Shown here: positions 19,835 to 29,900 of the stretch, piece by piece
Position numbering within the stretch: the stretch's first letter is position 1
Layout of the letters: every line of letters starts with the position of its first letter
Assembly: GCA_014379625.1 (NCBI GenBank)
Contig: JACMLJ010000010.1
Coordinates: 1 to 64,000, forward strand
Length of the DNA stretch: 64,000 bases
DNA from: Ferruginibacter sp.
Lineage (GTDB): Bacteria; Bacteroidota; Bacteroidia; Chitinophagales; Chitinophagaceae
Direction: 5' to 3'
Notes under the pieces: model-generated
What the model was told of the DNA's origin: nothing
The model's input: only the letters and a program-made list of their open reading frames with translations
Databases searched by the model: none
Position numbers and translations under genes: made by a program

Positions 19835-20638
19835 TTATTGTGGCAGGTTAACAGTATTCATCTGAAGTGTAACCGCTGTTTGGGCCAGCATCCTTCCGTT
19901 TATGGAGGCACCTGTCTTCAGGTTAATTCCTGTTTGGCTCAAAATATTTCCTTCAAAATGACTGGTTGTGCCTAAGGTAACGGCACCGGCTGTCTGCCAG
20001 AATATATTCTTTGCCTGTGCGCCCCCGGCCAATGTAATATTTACAGCAGAACTCACTTTAAGCGTTCCGGCAACCTGGAATATCCATACATCATCAGGGC
20101 CACCAGAAATGGTAATATCGGTTGGAATAGTAAGCGCGCTGGTAAATTTATATAAGCCTGGGGTAAGTGTTTTACCTCCAATATCACCTGCGCCTAAATT
20201 TAAAAAATCAGGATTTGATCTTCCCGCGGCATCGGTGTACGCTGTTTGCATATCACTAACGGCAGTGGTTAGCCTGGTAGCGTTAATCACGCCACATGGA
20301 AGCGGACCGGCGGCATCCACAGAATAGATAGTTCCTGTTACTTCTGCACAGGTTAAATGAATAGCCGCACCCGTGATCGGGCTTGTTCCAATATCTCCGG
20401 TGACAGCGGATTTATAAACATCGGTAATGCCTGATTTTGACAGGATCACAAATTCGCCGGAAAGCCTTAGGTTTACTGCAGTCTGCGGAAGATTTTTACT
20501 AATGGCAACCGATGTTTCCGTTAAAGACATTTTGGAAGTCAATGCAGTAGGAATATTGGTATCAACCTCTTTTTTACAACCTCCTAAAAATACAACCAAT
20601 AGCGCTGCTACGGCTGGTAATAATTGTTTTGTACACAT
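19835..20638 (-). CDS. Ice-binding-type (DUF3494) lipoprotein
   Basis: A 267-residue lipoprotein with a lipobox LGGC (Cys21) preceded by a hydrophobic signal. The mature part is a DUF3494 ice-binding-like beta-solenoid. Family segments seen are the N-terminal FVILSKSGITDVYKSAVTGD, GDIGGKTLTPGLYKFTSALT, DVWIFQVAGTLKVSSAV and AKNIFWQTAGAVTLGTTSHF, then EGNILSQTGINLKTGASING. Members bind ice or serve as adhesins. The lipobox suggests anchoring to the outer membrane and not secretion into the medium. It is a single gene with its own terminator, facing pdhC. Ice binding itself cannot be read from the sequence. Confidence 0.88.
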   Translation of the reverse strand: MCTKQLLPAVAALLVVFLGGCKKEVDTNIPTALTSKMSLTETSVAISKNLPQTAVNLRLSGEFVILSKSGITDVYKSAVTGDIGTSPITGAAIHLTCAEVTGTIYSVDAAGPLPCGVINATRLTTAVSDMQTAYTDAAGRSNPDFLNLGAGDIGGKTLTPGLYKFTSALTIPTDITISGGPDDVWIFQVAGTLKVSSAVNITLAGGAQAKNIFWQTAGAVTLGTTSHFEGNILSQTGINLKTGASINGRMLAQTAVTLQMNTVNLPQ

Positions 20639-21018
20639 GGTATTGTTTTTTAATTATGGTGAAGACGGGTTTAAGGCTTGAGTTACTTACATACCTTACT
20701 GCATTGCGGGTTGATTAACCGGGTTCGCAGTAAAAAAATCATATATTACCATGCCTTGATATTAAAATTGCCGGCCATCGATAGCCGCTGAAATATGGGA
20801 GGGGTGGACGTTTTAAGGAGTGTAAGGTTTTTTCATAATTCACCATGTTACTATAACCGTGCCACGATCGTATAAATCATCCGCTATAGAAATCCGTCTC
20901 AAATAATTTAAATGCAGGTTAATCATTCTGTTCTTTTATTTTTTTCTTTTAATGAGTAAGAATTGATCAGTTGCAATACTAAAATTTTAGGTATATTTCT
21001 ACAATGTAGGGGCACAAA
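20639..21018. other. Divergent intergenic region
   Basis: Gap between the divergent ice-binding-type and GH13 genes. No frame of useful length is seen. It must hold both promoters, but only the GH13 side shows a candidate -7 box (near 21067) and a dyad (21019-21031). Confidence 0.4.
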
Positions 21019-21031
21019 GCATGTGACATGC
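21019..21031 (+). promoter_or_regulatory. Perfect 6-bp dyad upstream of the GH13 gene
   Basis: GCATGT and ACATGC are separated by one G. It lies about 48 nt upstream of the candidate -7 box of the GH13 gene, so it could be an activator or repressor site. Confidence 0.3.
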
Positions 21032-21066
21032 CTGAGAAAAACTTGAGCAAACAACGCCAAATTCAA

Positions 21067-21074
21067 TACCTTTA
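21067..21074 (+). promoter_or_regulatory. Candidate -7 box of the GH13 gene
   Basis: TACCTTTA differs from TAnnTTTG only at the last base, and a TTG lies about 21 nt upstream (near 21043). The predicted start is about 12 nt before the ATG. Confidence 0.4.
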
Positions 21075-21091
21075 AGCGATAAACTTTCTAT

Positions 21092-22891
21092 ATGAAAAAA
21101 CAAGCCCCCTTTTTATATATACTTATTTTATTAAGTACCCTCTCCTGTAACAATTCTCCAAAGCAAGCAGCTGATATGCCAAATAATGACGGTCAAAAAA
21201 AATGGTGGAAAGAAGCGGTAGTTTACCAGATTTATCCCCGTAGTTTCAAAGACAGCGATGGGGATGGCGTAGGCGATTTAAAGGGGCTTACCGGCAAGTT
21301 AGATTATGTAAAAAGTTTAGGGGTAGATATTGTTTGGCTGAATCCTATTTATGGTAGTCCAAATGCGGATAATGGTTATGATATCAGTAACTACGATGAT
21401 ATTATGAAGGAATTTGGCACCATGGCTGATTTTGATGTAATGCTGGGCGAAATGCATAAAAGGGGTTTAAAACTGGTAATGGACCTGGTGGTAAACCATT
21501 GTAGCGATGAGCACGAATGGTTTAAACAATCCCGTAGCTCCAGGACCAATCCTTATAGAAATTATTTTCATTGGTGGCCGGCAGAAAAAGGTAAACCAGC
21601 GTTTCGCCCGGGATCTTTTGAGGTAGACGGAAGCGGTTGGCGGTTTGATTCACTTACCAATAGTTACTACCTGCATTATTTTAGTTATAAGCAACCCGAT
21701 TTAAACTGGGAAAACCCAAAACTCCGCCAGGAAATTTATGCCATGATGAACCGTTGGTTTAAAAAAGGGGTAGATGGATTTAGGATGGATGTAATTCCTT
21801 TTATCAGTAAAGACACTACCTTCCCGGTAATTACTGAAGCCGAGTTAAAAGAAAAATACAATGGCGCCTGGGACCAGTATATGGCCAGCGGCCCAACGCT
21901 TCATAACCACTTGCAGGAAATGAACAAAGAAGTATTAAGTAAGTACGATGTGATGACATTGGCAGAAGGAGCAGGTACTACAAAGGCAACCGCTATGAAC
22001 CTGGTTGATCCCGACAGAAAAGAATTGGATATGAGTTATCATTTTGAAGGCGTAAGTCTTGGTTACCTGCCTGGCGAATTTAAACAAATGGATCCTGCCG
22101 GATATAAGTTAACTGAGTTTAAAAAAATATATTCCGACTGGGACAGTGTATTTGCAGACAAGGGATGGGGAACTGTTTACCTGGGTAACCACGACCAGCC
22201 ACGCATGCTTACACGCTGGGGAAATGATGCTCCGGAATTCAGGGAGGCTTCCTCTACAATGCTCACCACTTTTTTACTGAGTATGAGGGGTACGCCTTTT
22301 TATTATTTTGGTGACGAACTGGGCATGTCTAATATTAAGTTTGATAAAATTGACGATTACCGGGATATTGAAAGTATCAGTATGTATGAGCAGATAAAAA
22401 ATAAAGGGGGTGATTTACAGCGGTTTTTAAACGGGCAAAAAATTGGGGCAAGGGACAACAGCCGTACCCCTTTTCAATGGGATGCAAGCGCCAATGCCGG
22501 GTTTACCACAAGCACACCCTGGTTAAAAATTAATGATAACAAAAAAGAAATCAATGTAGAAGCGGAGGAAAAAAATCCAAACTCTACCTTACATTATTTT
22601 AGAAAAATGGTGAAGTTGCGCAAAGACAATAAAGATATGCTGGTGTATGGCAGGTACACATTGTTAGACAAAAATAACCCGGATGTATATGCCTACACCA
22701 GGGAAGCCAATGGTGAAAAGGTATTGGTTTTATTAAGTTTCAGCAAAAATGGCGGTGCTTTTAATTTGGATAAAATGCAATTGGGCGAAGAATGGATCAA
22801 TAACCAGCAGCCTTTAAAGGTAAATGGAAATACCATTTCATTACAGCCATACCAGGCCTGTATCATAAAATTGAAAACTTCTGCTCCATAA
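21092..22891 (+). CDS. GH13 alpha-glucosidase-type lipoprotein
   Basis: A 599-residue lipoprotein (Cys19 in STLSC) of the alpha-amylase family, probably cleaving alpha-1,4 or 1,6 bonds of maltooligosaccharides in the periplasm or at the cell surface. The (beta/alpha)8 barrel starts KEAVVYQIYPRSFKDSDGDG. Conserved regions are DLVVNHCSDEHEW (region I, with Cys where Thr is common), DGFRMDV (nucleophile Asp), LAEGAGT (acid/base Glu) and GNHDQPR (transition-state Asp). The C-terminal beta domain ends with QPYQACIIKL. It resembles oligo-1,6-glucosidase/trehalose-6-phosphate hydrolase types (GH13_31-like); the exact specificity is not settled. It is a stand-alone gene with no susC/susD neighbours. 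Confidence 0.9.
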   Translation: MKKQAPFLYILILLSTLSCNNSPKQAADMPNNDGQKKWWKEAVVYQIYPRSFKDSDGDGVGDLKGLTGKLDYVKSLGVDIVWLNPIYGSPNADNGYDISNYDDIMKEFGTMADFDVMLGEMHKRGLKLVMDLVVNHCSDEHEWFKQSRSSRTNPYRNYFHWWPAEKGKPAFRPGSFEVDGSGWRFDSLTNSYYLHYFSYKQPDLNWENPKLRQEIYAMMNRWFKKGVDGFRMDVIPFISKDTTFPVITEAELKEKYNGAWDQYMASGPTLHNHLQEMNKEVLSKYDVMTLAEGAGTTKATAMNLVDPDRKELDMSYHFEGVSLGYLPGEFKQMDPAGYKLTEFKKIYSDWDSVFADKGWGTVYLGNHDQPRMLTRWGNDAPEFREASSTMLTTFLLSMRGTPFYYFGDELGMSNIKFDKIDDYRDIESISMYEQIKNKGGDLQRFLNGQKIGARDNSRTPFQWDASANAGFTTSTPWLKINDNKKEINVEAEEKNPNSTLHYFRKMVKLRKDNKDMLVYGRYTLLDKNNPDVYAYTREANGEKVLVLLSFSKNGGAFNLDKMQLGEEWINNQQPLKVNGNTISLQPYQACIIKLKTSAP

Positions 22892-23035
22892 AGCAATAAG
22901 TGGTTTTTAAAATTTTCCTTAATTGCCTGCTTGCTGAAGGCTGATTATTAAAAAGTATTGCACAGTCAGGATATACCAGGGAGTCTAAAAAGGAGTGATC
23001 AAAATATAATCTGTTTTTTCATCCTATAAAATTTA

Positions 23036-24877
23036 CTATTCCATTTCAAACTCCCACACTGTTCTGTAGGCCCCGTATTTTTCTATGTAGGTTAAAAATA
23101 AATTATAAAAAGCATCGCCGCCGATAGTAGCGCTATCTCCAATTACAAATAATTGCTCTCTGGCCCTTGTGATAGCGACATTCATCCGGCGGTAATCTTT
23201 TAAAAATCCAATATCATCATCATCGTTACTGCGCACCAAGGATAAAATGATATTGTCCTGCTCCTGTCCCTGGAAACTATCGATCGTGCTTATGCGCATT
23301 TCTGCTGGCAATACTTCTTTTGCTGCTGCTATCTGTCCTGCATAGGGAGAGATGAATGCAGTTGTTAGAGGATCAAGTACTGCGGTATCAAATAACTTTT
23401 TCACAATCCTTAACTCACCTTCGTTTTGCAAGCTCATGCCATTGCTGCCGCGCACTTCATTATAACCGGAGCCTGCGGTATCTATAAAACTAATATGAAT
23501 ACCCGTGTTATCCAGGTGTGCGGCGGTTTGCAATAAATCATTGTAAAAATATTTCCCGGAGAATCCCGCAATGGCTTTTCGCATCCTGTATTGTGTATCC
23601 AATAAAAAAATATTATTCACTGATGCGATACTCATCTCTAAAACAGATCGATTAAAACCCAAACGGGCAGCTTCATTGCTCAGTACGGTCGGAGGTAGCT
23701 GCAGGTGATCACCGGCCAGCACATATTTTTGAGCCAATGGAAAAATACACCAGGCGAGGGGTTCTATGCATTGGCCTGCCTCATCCATTACAAGTGTATG
23801 AAAACGGAGGTGATTAATTTTTGCATCATACAGGCCGACAGGCGTCCCTAAAATTACATCTGCTTCGGTATATAATTTTGCTTCGTTATAAGCCTGTATT
23901 TTTTTTATTTCCGCTCTTATATTCTTTACTTCTTTAAATAGCAGGTTTCGTTGTTCCCTTTCTGCTTTGCCAAAACTTCTTTTATATTTTAAGGCCATTT
24001 TCCTAAACTGTTCGGCCCTTATTTTTAATTCCTTTATCTCTTTTTGTTGTTTGCCATTTGCCAATTTACCCTCCGGTGTATGCAAAAAGATCGCTTCATC
24101 CACTTTACTCGTATTACCCAACCTTAGCACCTGAACACCAGCTGCTATTAATCCTTTGGCGATATTATCAACTGCTGTGTTACTGGGCGCTGATACCAGT
24201 ATTTTTTCACCCGCTTTTATCAACTGTACAATGGCTTCAATAAGGGTGGTAGTTTTACCTGTACCCGGCGGGCCATGCACGATCGTAATCTTTTCATTCT
24301 GGGTTATGGCTGTTACCGCCTTTTGCTGACTATCATTTAAAAATTGATTTTTAAAAGTCAGCGAAACTGGTTTTGCGGTGGTTGAAAGTTTTTCCTTTGA
24401 TTCACCACTATGTATCTGTTCAAATAATTGGTATAAGTCTTTGTTGTTTTCCAGGTCGTTTAATACAGCTTTCATGATTGTGGTAGTACGCTGGTCGGGC
24501 GCCAGTTTTATACCTACGCCGTTGTCTTCTATCCAATCAGGAAAGTCAGGAGCGAATAACCTGAATTCGCCGGCCTTACCCTCCAGGCTAATCAATACCC
24601 CTTTAACAGGTTCTTCGCCCGAACAAAAACATTCGATGGCAGCCCCATCTTTAAACAGGTTTGTTTCTGCCGGAAAATTTAAACGAAAACTAATTTCAGG
24701 ATAATCGGCATAACCGAAATTTTTACGGGTAACCATGATGGGGTGCAATGCCAAACCCTCTGCCTTTAATGATTTTAGCGTATGCTGCTGGTCTAAACTA
24801 TATCTTTTTACCTGTTCCTTTTCTTCCAGGTCAATACATTGTAATAACTTTTTTATATGCGGGTGAGTTGGTGGCAT
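23036..24877 (-). CDS. UPF1/IGHMBP2-like superfamily 1 helicase
   Basis: A 613-residue SF1B-type helicase of the AAA_11/AAA_12 class, which moves 5' to 3' on DNA or RNA. Visible motifs are Walker A (VHGPPGTGKTTTLIEAI), Walker B (LVMDEAGQCIEPLAW), motif III (LAGDHLQLPPTVLS), motif IV (LDTQYRMRKAIAGF), motif V (ISTIDSFQGQEQDNIILSLV) and motif VI (DYRRMNVAITRAREQLFVIG). The first 150 residues form the OB-like N-terminal part of this family. The start is put at 24877 (MPPTHPHIKKLLQ); a longer frame to 24937 adds 20 residues. It converges on the GH13 gene with 144 nt between stops. Confidence 0.9.
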   Translation of the reverse strand: MPPTHPHIKKLLQCIDLEEKEQVKRYSLDQQHTLKSLKAEGLALHPIMVTRKNFGYADYPEISFRLNFPAETNLFKDGAAIECFCSGEEPVKGVLISLEGKAGEFRLFAPDFPDWIEDNGVGIKLAPDQRTTTIMKAVLNDLENNKDLYQLFEQIHSGESKEKLSTTAKPVSLTFKNQFLNDSQQKAVTAITQNEKITIVHGPPGTGKTTTLIEAIVQLIKAGEKILVSAPSNTAVDNIAKGLIAAGVQVLRLGNTSKVDEAIFLHTPEGKLANGKQQKEIKELKIRAEQFRKMALKYKRSFGKAEREQRNLLFKEVKNIRAEIKKIQAYNEAKLYTEADVILGTPVGLYDAKINHLRFHTLVMDEAGQCIEPLAWCIFPLAQKYVLAGDHLQLPPTVLSNEAARLGFNRSVLEMSIASVNNIFLLDTQYRMRKAIAGFSGKYFYNDLLQTAAHLDNTGIHISFIDTAGSGYNEVRGSNGMSLQNEGELRIVKKLFDTAVLDPLTTAFISPYAGQIAAAKEVLPAEMRISTIDSFQGQEQDNIILSLVRSNDDDDIGFLKDYRRMNVAITRAREQLFVIGDSATIGGDAFYNLFLTYIEKYGAYRTVWEFEME

Positions 24878-25104
24878 TGGGCGAAAATAAGAATGCCTGG
24901 CAGAATAAAAAAATAGATGCCGGTCCATGTAGAGCATTAGGCTAAAAATGTTTTATCAACATTCATTTGTCGGAGTTGAATTTACCCGCCTGTTCTATTT
25001 TAGCGTTTTCAAACAGGAACTAACATGTATACATTGGACGGGAGTTCTGCGACTATATGACTTTAATACTCCGAAATTAAATACCCAATTAATTAACAGT
25101 TAAA

Positions 25105-25911
25105 TCAATGAAAATTATAGACCATCGCAATACCGGCTACCCTGCTTTGATAGAATGGCAGGATCATCGTATTCACCGGCTTATCTTTAAATAATTTTCT
25201 TTTGATAACCGGGTAAATCCAGTAAGCCAGTTTGGTAGATGCAATACCAATCCCCGCACCTGCCAATACATCACTCATCCAATGCCTGTTATTGTACATG
25301 CGCAGGGCGCCGGTGGCGCCTGCTGCTACATAGCCGGCAATCCCGTACCAGGGTGACACATCCTTATACTCCTGTCGCAGAAATTCAGCAGAAGCAAAGG
25401 CTTCTGCCGTATGTCCGGATGGAAAAGAAAAATAATCTGTTCCATCCGGGCGAAGCTCATGCGTTAGCTTCTTAATACCAAAAACAGTGCTGCTTAAAAA
25501 TGCGTTTGACAAAAGGTAGATCATACTCCGGTCCCTGAAATTATTCCGGCCTTTAATGCCCAGCGCATTTAATCCATATACAGCCACTGCAGGTGAATAT
25601 TGCAGATAGTTATCCATCTTAGTTTTTTTATGGGGATGTTCCTCCCAGAGTTCTTCTTTCACTTCACCGTTAAAACTTTTCAGGCCGTCGCTTTCCAGGG
25701 ATGAAAATCCATACGCTATTAAAATGCCGGGCACAATAAATGAGCTGCGTCCTACTTGTTTTTTATCCCTGAGCAAATTCCAATTTGTTGTCCGGGATGT
25801 AGCAATACCGTTGATATGACTACCTGCTGAAGTATCAGTGTATTGTGCCTGTGCAGTAATCATTGGTGAGATGGCAATAAATGCCAGGAAGAGTTTTTTA
25901 AAAAACCGCAT
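25105..25911 (-). CDS. PAP2-family phosphatase
   Basis: A 268-residue phosphatidic-acid-phosphatase-type protein with a signal peptide (MRFFKKLFLAFIAISPM, then AQAQ). The three phosphatase signatures are present: KX6RP in KKLTHELRP, PSGH in FPSGHTAEAF, and RX5HX3D in RMYNNRHWMSD. Members remove phosphate from lipids such as undecaprenyl pyrophosphate or phosphatidylglycerol phosphate; the substrate is unknown. The start at ATG 25911 is preferred over an in-frame TTG 27 nt upstream, because it gives a normal signal peptide. Its neighbours (helicase, VanZ protein) do not refine the role. Confidence 0.88.
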   Translation of the reverse strand: MRFFKKLFLAFIAISPMITAQAQYTDTSAGSHINGIATSRTTNWNLLRDKKQVGRSSFIVPGILIAYGFSSLESDGLKSFNGEVKEELWEEHPHKKTKMDNYLQYSPAVAVYGLNALGIKGRNNFRDRSMIYLLSNAFLSSTVFGIKKLTHELRPDGTDYFSFPSGHTAEAFASAEFLRQEYKDVSPWYGIAGYVAAGATGALRMYNNRHWMSDVLAGAGIGIASTKLAYWIYPVIKRKLFKDKPVNTMILPFYQSRVAGIAMVYNFH

Positions 25912-26115
25912 GAATTTTCTTTTAACTATTTTTAACAAAAAAGGATGAACCGGGAGAAAGTCTAAATTTATTGGTTCCGGAGGTAGATTTTAATCATTGT
26001 AGTACAAATCTAAAAAAGAATTCTGAAGAAATTCTGTGGCGCTTTGTTATTTAAATCTAATTTCAATATAAGATTGTTGTAAAAAAATCTGATAACAACA
26101 AGGTTCAACTATTTA

Positions 26116-26727
26116 ATGCCCATGCCAACTCATTTTCTGAAACCGATCCTCTTAATGCTTGGCCTTACCCTGCCAATCCTGGCCCTTTACCGGCTGCGGA
26201 TGGGAAGGCGTCAAAAAATAAAAGGTAAAACTAATGCCCTTAAAAAAGAGCTGGTATTTATCCTCTTTATAATTTATGTAAGTACAGTATTGGTGGTCAC
26301 CGTATTTCCGGCGTATTTTTCAGGGTTGAATAATGTAAGGGGATCGGCCACCATGAATTTTATTCCTGTTGTCAATAACTACCAATATTTCATCACTACC
26401 CTTGCCGAACCTGATGGTATTTCAACAGGTTTTGCAATTGAAAATATTGTTGGCAATATCATCTTGTTCATCCCAATGGGTATATTCCTGCCCTGCATAT
26501 TCGCCCCATTTAATTCCATCAAAAAAATAACCGCTATTTGTTTTCTCAGCTCATTGGCAATAGAATTAACCCAGCTTATTTTAAGACAATTCGGAAATTA
26601 TCGCACCGCTGATGTGGATGATATTATTTTAAATACATTGGGAGGAATATTGGGATGGGTAATCTTTACTAAATTAATTACCCGCTATTTAGTGTCTGCA
26701 AAAAACTCTGAAAACCTTTTCAAATAA
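26116..26727 (+). CDS. VanZ-family membrane protein
   Basis: A 203-residue membrane protein with about four helices (near 8-25, 45-65, 115-135 and 140-160) and the VanZ signatures NIILFIPMGIFLPCIF and DVDDIILNTLGGILGW. VanZ proteins were named for teicoplanin resistance, but most family members have unknown roles in the envelope. It is a single gene, divergent from the PAP2 gene. An ATG two codons in is an alternative start. Confidence 0.82.
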   Translation: MPMPTHFLKPILLMLGLTLPILALYRLRMGRRQKIKGKTNALKKELVFILFIIYVSTVLVVTVFPAYFSGLNNVRGSATMNFIPVVNNYQYFITTLAEPDGISTGFAIENIVGNIILFIPMGIFLPCIFAPFNSIKKITAICFLSSLAIELTQLILRQFGNYRTADVDDIILNTLGGILGWVIFTKLITRYLVSAKNSENLFK

Positions 26728-26862
26728 TTCCTTTAGAGAATTTTGCTTGTTGAATATTACTTTTCTGAAAATAAATAAATAATTTTCAATCGGAATACTG
26801 CCGATCTGTAGAAACCAGTTTGTGTCAACCTGTAACTCTTCGCGGGATTGAATACACAAAAT

Positions 26863-26888
26863 AAGGGAACCTCTATCGAGATTCCCTT
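26863..26888 (-). terminator. Terminator of the pyruvate:ferredoxin oxidoreductase gene
   Basis: AAGGGAACCTC (26863-26873) and GAGATTCCCTT (26878-26888) pair with one mismatch around a 4-nt loop. On the minus strand a T-rich stretch follows. Confidence 0.65.
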
Positions 26889-26913
26889 TGTGGTTCAGGG
26901 TTTTAAAAAAGAA

Positions 26914-29900
26914 CTATAGTGATTTTAATGCCTGCAATTTTTCCCAGCGATGCTTCATGCCATCATTTGCCATTTCAAGGAATTCGGCAGCTTTTTCAGG
27001 TGCATTGTTTTTGATGGTATTAAACCTGTTTTCGTGATACATAAATTCATCCAATGGAACGGAAGGGTCCTTACTGTCTAACACAAAACGCTGACCTTGT
27101 TCTTTTAATGGGTTGTAACGGAATAGCGGCCAGTAGCCTGATTTAACGGCCAGTTTTTGCTGGTCTAAACCATGGCACAGATCGTAACCGTGTGCAATGC
27201 AATGGCTATAGGCGATGATAATGGAAGGCCCTGGGAAAGCTTCGGCTTCCAGGATGGTTTTAAGTGCGTGAACATCATTAGCACCCAGGGAAATTTCCGC
27301 AACAAAGGCGGTACCATGGGCAATGGCCTGCATCGCAAGATCCTTCTTGCCGGTGGTCTTTCCTTTCATGGCATATTTGGCGCTTGCTCCAATTGGTGTT
27401 GACTTGGATTTTTGTCCGCCAGTATTGGAATACACTTCCGTATCCAGCACCAATATGTTGATGTTTTCACCGGTTGATAAAACATGGTCCACGCCGCTAA
27501 AGCCAATATCATAAGCCCAGCCATCCCCGCCAACGATCCACATGGATTTGTGTTCCAGGAACTCAGCTATCTGGTATAATAACCTGGCTTCTGGCTTTTC
27601 AATATCTCTTAAACGCGCTTTTAATTCATTCACGTTTTTACGTTGCAGAATTATTTCCGCTTCGTTTGCTTCAACATTGTTTAGGATCGCGTCAGTCAAC
27701 TCCGCACCCACATCTTCGCGTAACAATTTCAACATCGAGATGCCGTAGTTGCGTTTCATATCAGTGGCTAACTTGATGCCCAATCCGAACTCCGCATTAT
27801 CTTCAAACAAAGAGTTGGCCCAGGCAGGTCCGATGCCTTGTTTATTCTGGCTCCAGGGGGTGGTTGGCAGGTTGCCCCCAAATATGGAAGAACAACCGGT
27901 TGCATTGGCAACGATCATACGGTCGCCAAATAATTGTGTGAGTAATTTTAAATAAGGTGTTTCACCACAACCACTGCAGGCGCCGGAGAATTCGAACAAT
28001 GGTTCCAATAGCTGAGAACCTTTAATGGTACCCCGGTTAACCCTTGTTCTGTCAATATCTGGCAGGCCGATAAAGAAATCCCAGTTTTGTTTTTCCGTTG
28101 CTTTCAGTGGCAGTACATCCCGCATATTGATAGCCTTATGGCCATGTTCCGTTTTGCTTTCTACCGGACAAACTTCTACGCAAAGATTACAGCCGGTGCA
28201 ATCTTCCACGGCAACCTGTAACGTGTAAGATTCGGTGTCTTTAAAAAATTCTTTCCCGATCGGAGCGGTATGTTTAAAGAAGTCGGGGGCATCCACCAAC
28301 AGATCGTTGCTGTACACTTTAGGCCTGATGGCTGCGTGCGGACAAACAAAGAAACATTTACCGCATTGTGAACAAAGGTCTGCATCCCACACCGGAACCA
28401 TTTCGGCGATATTTCTTTTCTCATATCGCGTGGTGGCGGATGGATAGGTACCATCGGCTGGGAAAGCGCTAACGGGTAATTCGTCACCATCGCCCGAAAT
28501 AATTTTTGCCAGTACCAGTTTAACAAAATCAGGCGCATTACCATAATCAGCGGGTACAATTTCTTTATTGCCAACAGCAAAATGCGAGTAGTCGACCAGG
28601 GATAAATTTTCAAGTGTTTTATCAACAGCATTAAAGTTTTTTTGTACCACTTCTTCTCCCTTTCTGCCATAGGTTTTTCGGATGGCATCCTTAATATGGC
28701 GGATGGCTTCATCCCTGGGCATTACGTTAGAAATAGCAAAAAAGCAGGTTTGCAAAATGGAGTTGATGCGGGATCCCATGCCTGTTTCTTTGGCAACTTT
28801 AGAAGCATTGATCACATACAGTTTAAGCTGTTTGTCAATAATTTCTGCCTGTATTTTACGGGGCAGGTTATGCCACACTTCTTCATTGGCATAAGGAGCA
28901 TTTAATAAAAAGGTTGCCCCCTGCTGTGCATCTTTCAATATATCGTATTGCTCTAAATAACTAAAATGATGACAGGCTATAAAATTGGCTGAGTTAATAA
29001 GATAGGTGGAACGAATGGGTTTATTGCTAAACCGTAAATGAGAAACGGTTAATGATCCGGATTTTTTAGAATCATACACAAAATATCCCTGCAGGTGAAT
29101 ATCAGTTACGTCGCCGATAATTTTGATGGTGTTCTTATTTGCACTTACGGTTCCATCGGCGCCCAGGCCAAAGAACAAGCCGCGGAAAAGATGCTGATCT
29201 TCGAGAGAAAATGTTTTATCGTACGCTAAACTGGTATGGGTAATGTCATCTTCAATACCAATGGTGAAACCCTTTTTCGGTTTAACTTTCTTCAGTTCGT
29301 TGAACACTGCCAGTACCATGCCCGGGTTAAATTCTTTGGAAGCCAGGCCATAACGGCCACCGGTTACTTTTGGCATAGGGTGTTCCCAGCCTGCGTGTAA
29401 GGCGTTGATCACATCCATAAACAATGGTTCACCAATCGCGCCTGTTTCTTTACAACGATCCAGCACTGCGATATTTTTTACCGTTTCGGGCAAAGCATTG
29501 ATAAAATGTTTTACTGAAAATGGACGGTATAAATGTATATGCAGGTAGCCTGTTTTTTCTCCCCTACTATTCAGGTAATCAACCGTTTCCTGCACTGCAC
29601 CTGCACCCGAACCCATAATGATGATGATGCTTTCAGCAGCGGGATCGCCATAGTATTCAAAAAGTTTATACGCACGGCCGGTAAGCTGTTCAAAATGCTG
29701 CATGGTTTCTTCCACTATTTCGGGAACTTTCCAGTGGTATTCATTACAAGCCTCCCTGCTTTGGAAATACACATCAGGGTTTTGTGCTGTGCCGCGTATA
29801 AAAGGATTTTCTGGGTTCAATGCGCGTTGACGGTGACGGGCTACATCGTTTACGTCAATCATTTCTTTGATGACACTATCGGGTATAATTTCAACTTCAT

